Shown in pieces: positions 6,242 to 6,462 of a stretch of 6,462 nucleotides of DNA. This stretch comes from DASUSF01 sp036375275 (GTDB taxonomy: Bacteria > Pseudomonadota > Alphaproteobacteria > Geminicoccales > Geminicoccaceae): the NCBI GenBank assembly GCA_036375275.1, contig DASUSF010000226.1:1-6462 (forward strand), in the 5' to 3' direction. Below the pieces are notes generated by a model. That model searched no databases and was not told the DNA's origin. It saw only the letters and a program-made list of their open reading frames with translations. Position 1 is the first letter of the stretch; every line of letters starts with the position of its first letter. Both the position numbers and the translations under genes were made by a program.

Positions 6242-6398
6242 GCCGCGCTGGTCTTCGGCAAATGGAGGCCGATCCCGACGCTCACGACCTGTCTGCCGTC
6301 GCCTTCGCCAACGCCGTGCAGATCCGGCTCCAGGCGGGGAAGTCGGCCGCGCGGTCGCGCCAAAGGCGATCGCCACGCCCTACGTCAAGGAGCGGTAG
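6242..6398 (+). pseudogene. Decayed duplicate of the permease 2 3' end
   Basis: Bases 6242-6334 align to 5374-5467 of permease 2, with about ten substitutions and one missing base. Bases 6335-6398 align to 5549-5613, with a few substitutions and one missing base, ending at the same tail codons and TAG. The 81 bases between (5468-5548 of the gene) are absent. Many changes alter conserved residues, for example GCG to ACG (Ala to Thr), GAC to AAC (Asp to Asn) and CTG to CCG (Leu to Pro). The frame is broken, so this copy is not functional. It lies 628 bases after the intact permease end, on the far side of the DUF6883/DUF4926 pair. Confidence 0.85.
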
Positions 6399-6416
6399 TC
6401 AACCGCAGGTGGTCTG

Positions 6417-6462
6417 CTAGAGCGTTTTCATCTTAGGTGGAACCATTGAGATAGCCTGAGTG
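6417..6462 (+). repeat. Partial CTAGAGC intergenic repeat, cut by the window edge
   Basis: CTAGAGCGTTTTCATCTTAG and the following GTGGAACCATT begin with the same CTAGAGC-xx-TTTC opening as stem-loop A of the 1167 unit. From memory they resemble a dispersed intergenic repeat family of Alphaproteobacteria. Only the left part is present, so the pairing arm cannot be checked. It lies 18 bases after the permease relic, outside any gene. Confidence 0.5.

Overview
The window comes from a very GC-rich bacterium. Lines inside the transporter genes reach about 77% G+C (for example 46 of 60 bases at 5161-5220). The substrate-binding protein has an ordinary Sec signal peptide and no lipobox, which points to a Gram-negative periplasm. 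Intergenic repeats starting with CTAGAGC resemble, from memory, ones common in Alphaproteobacteria. A Rhodospirillales-like or Geminicoccales-like alphaproteobacterium is my best guess, but this is inference and no marker gene is present.

The backbone is one co-directional operon for a BMP/PnrA-type ABC importer of the nucleoside/simple-sugar class: binding protein (31-1014), double-domain ATPase (1247-2860), and two permeases (3525-4634 and 4639-5613). The binding protein would deliver ligand to the permease heterodimer in the inner membrane, and the ATPase would power import. The exact substrate cannot be read from the sequence; nucleosides are the usual ligands of this class.

Three junctions of this operon carry extra DNA. 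(1) Between binding protein and ATPase lies a tandem 146-bp repeat, two units each made of two different stem-loops. The second unit supplies the only canonical start codon of the ATPase. (2) Between ATPase and first permease lies an antisense hicA-hicB toxin-antitoxin locus, read here as one continuous frame with an internal Shine-Dalgarno and GTG for the antitoxin. (3) After the second permease lies a lower-GC pair of small genes, a DUF6883-like gene with a one-base frameshift in a G6 run and a DUF4926-like gene. A decayed, internally deleted second copy of the permease 3' end follows them. The window ends inside another CTAGAGC repeat.

The transporter core is ordinary. The points of interest are the covarying tandem stem-loop repeat and the start codon it donates, the fused hicAB frame nested against the operon, and the DUF6883/DUF4926 pair bracketed by two copies of the same permease tail. 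The 56 bases at 6186-6241 show nothing I can name.
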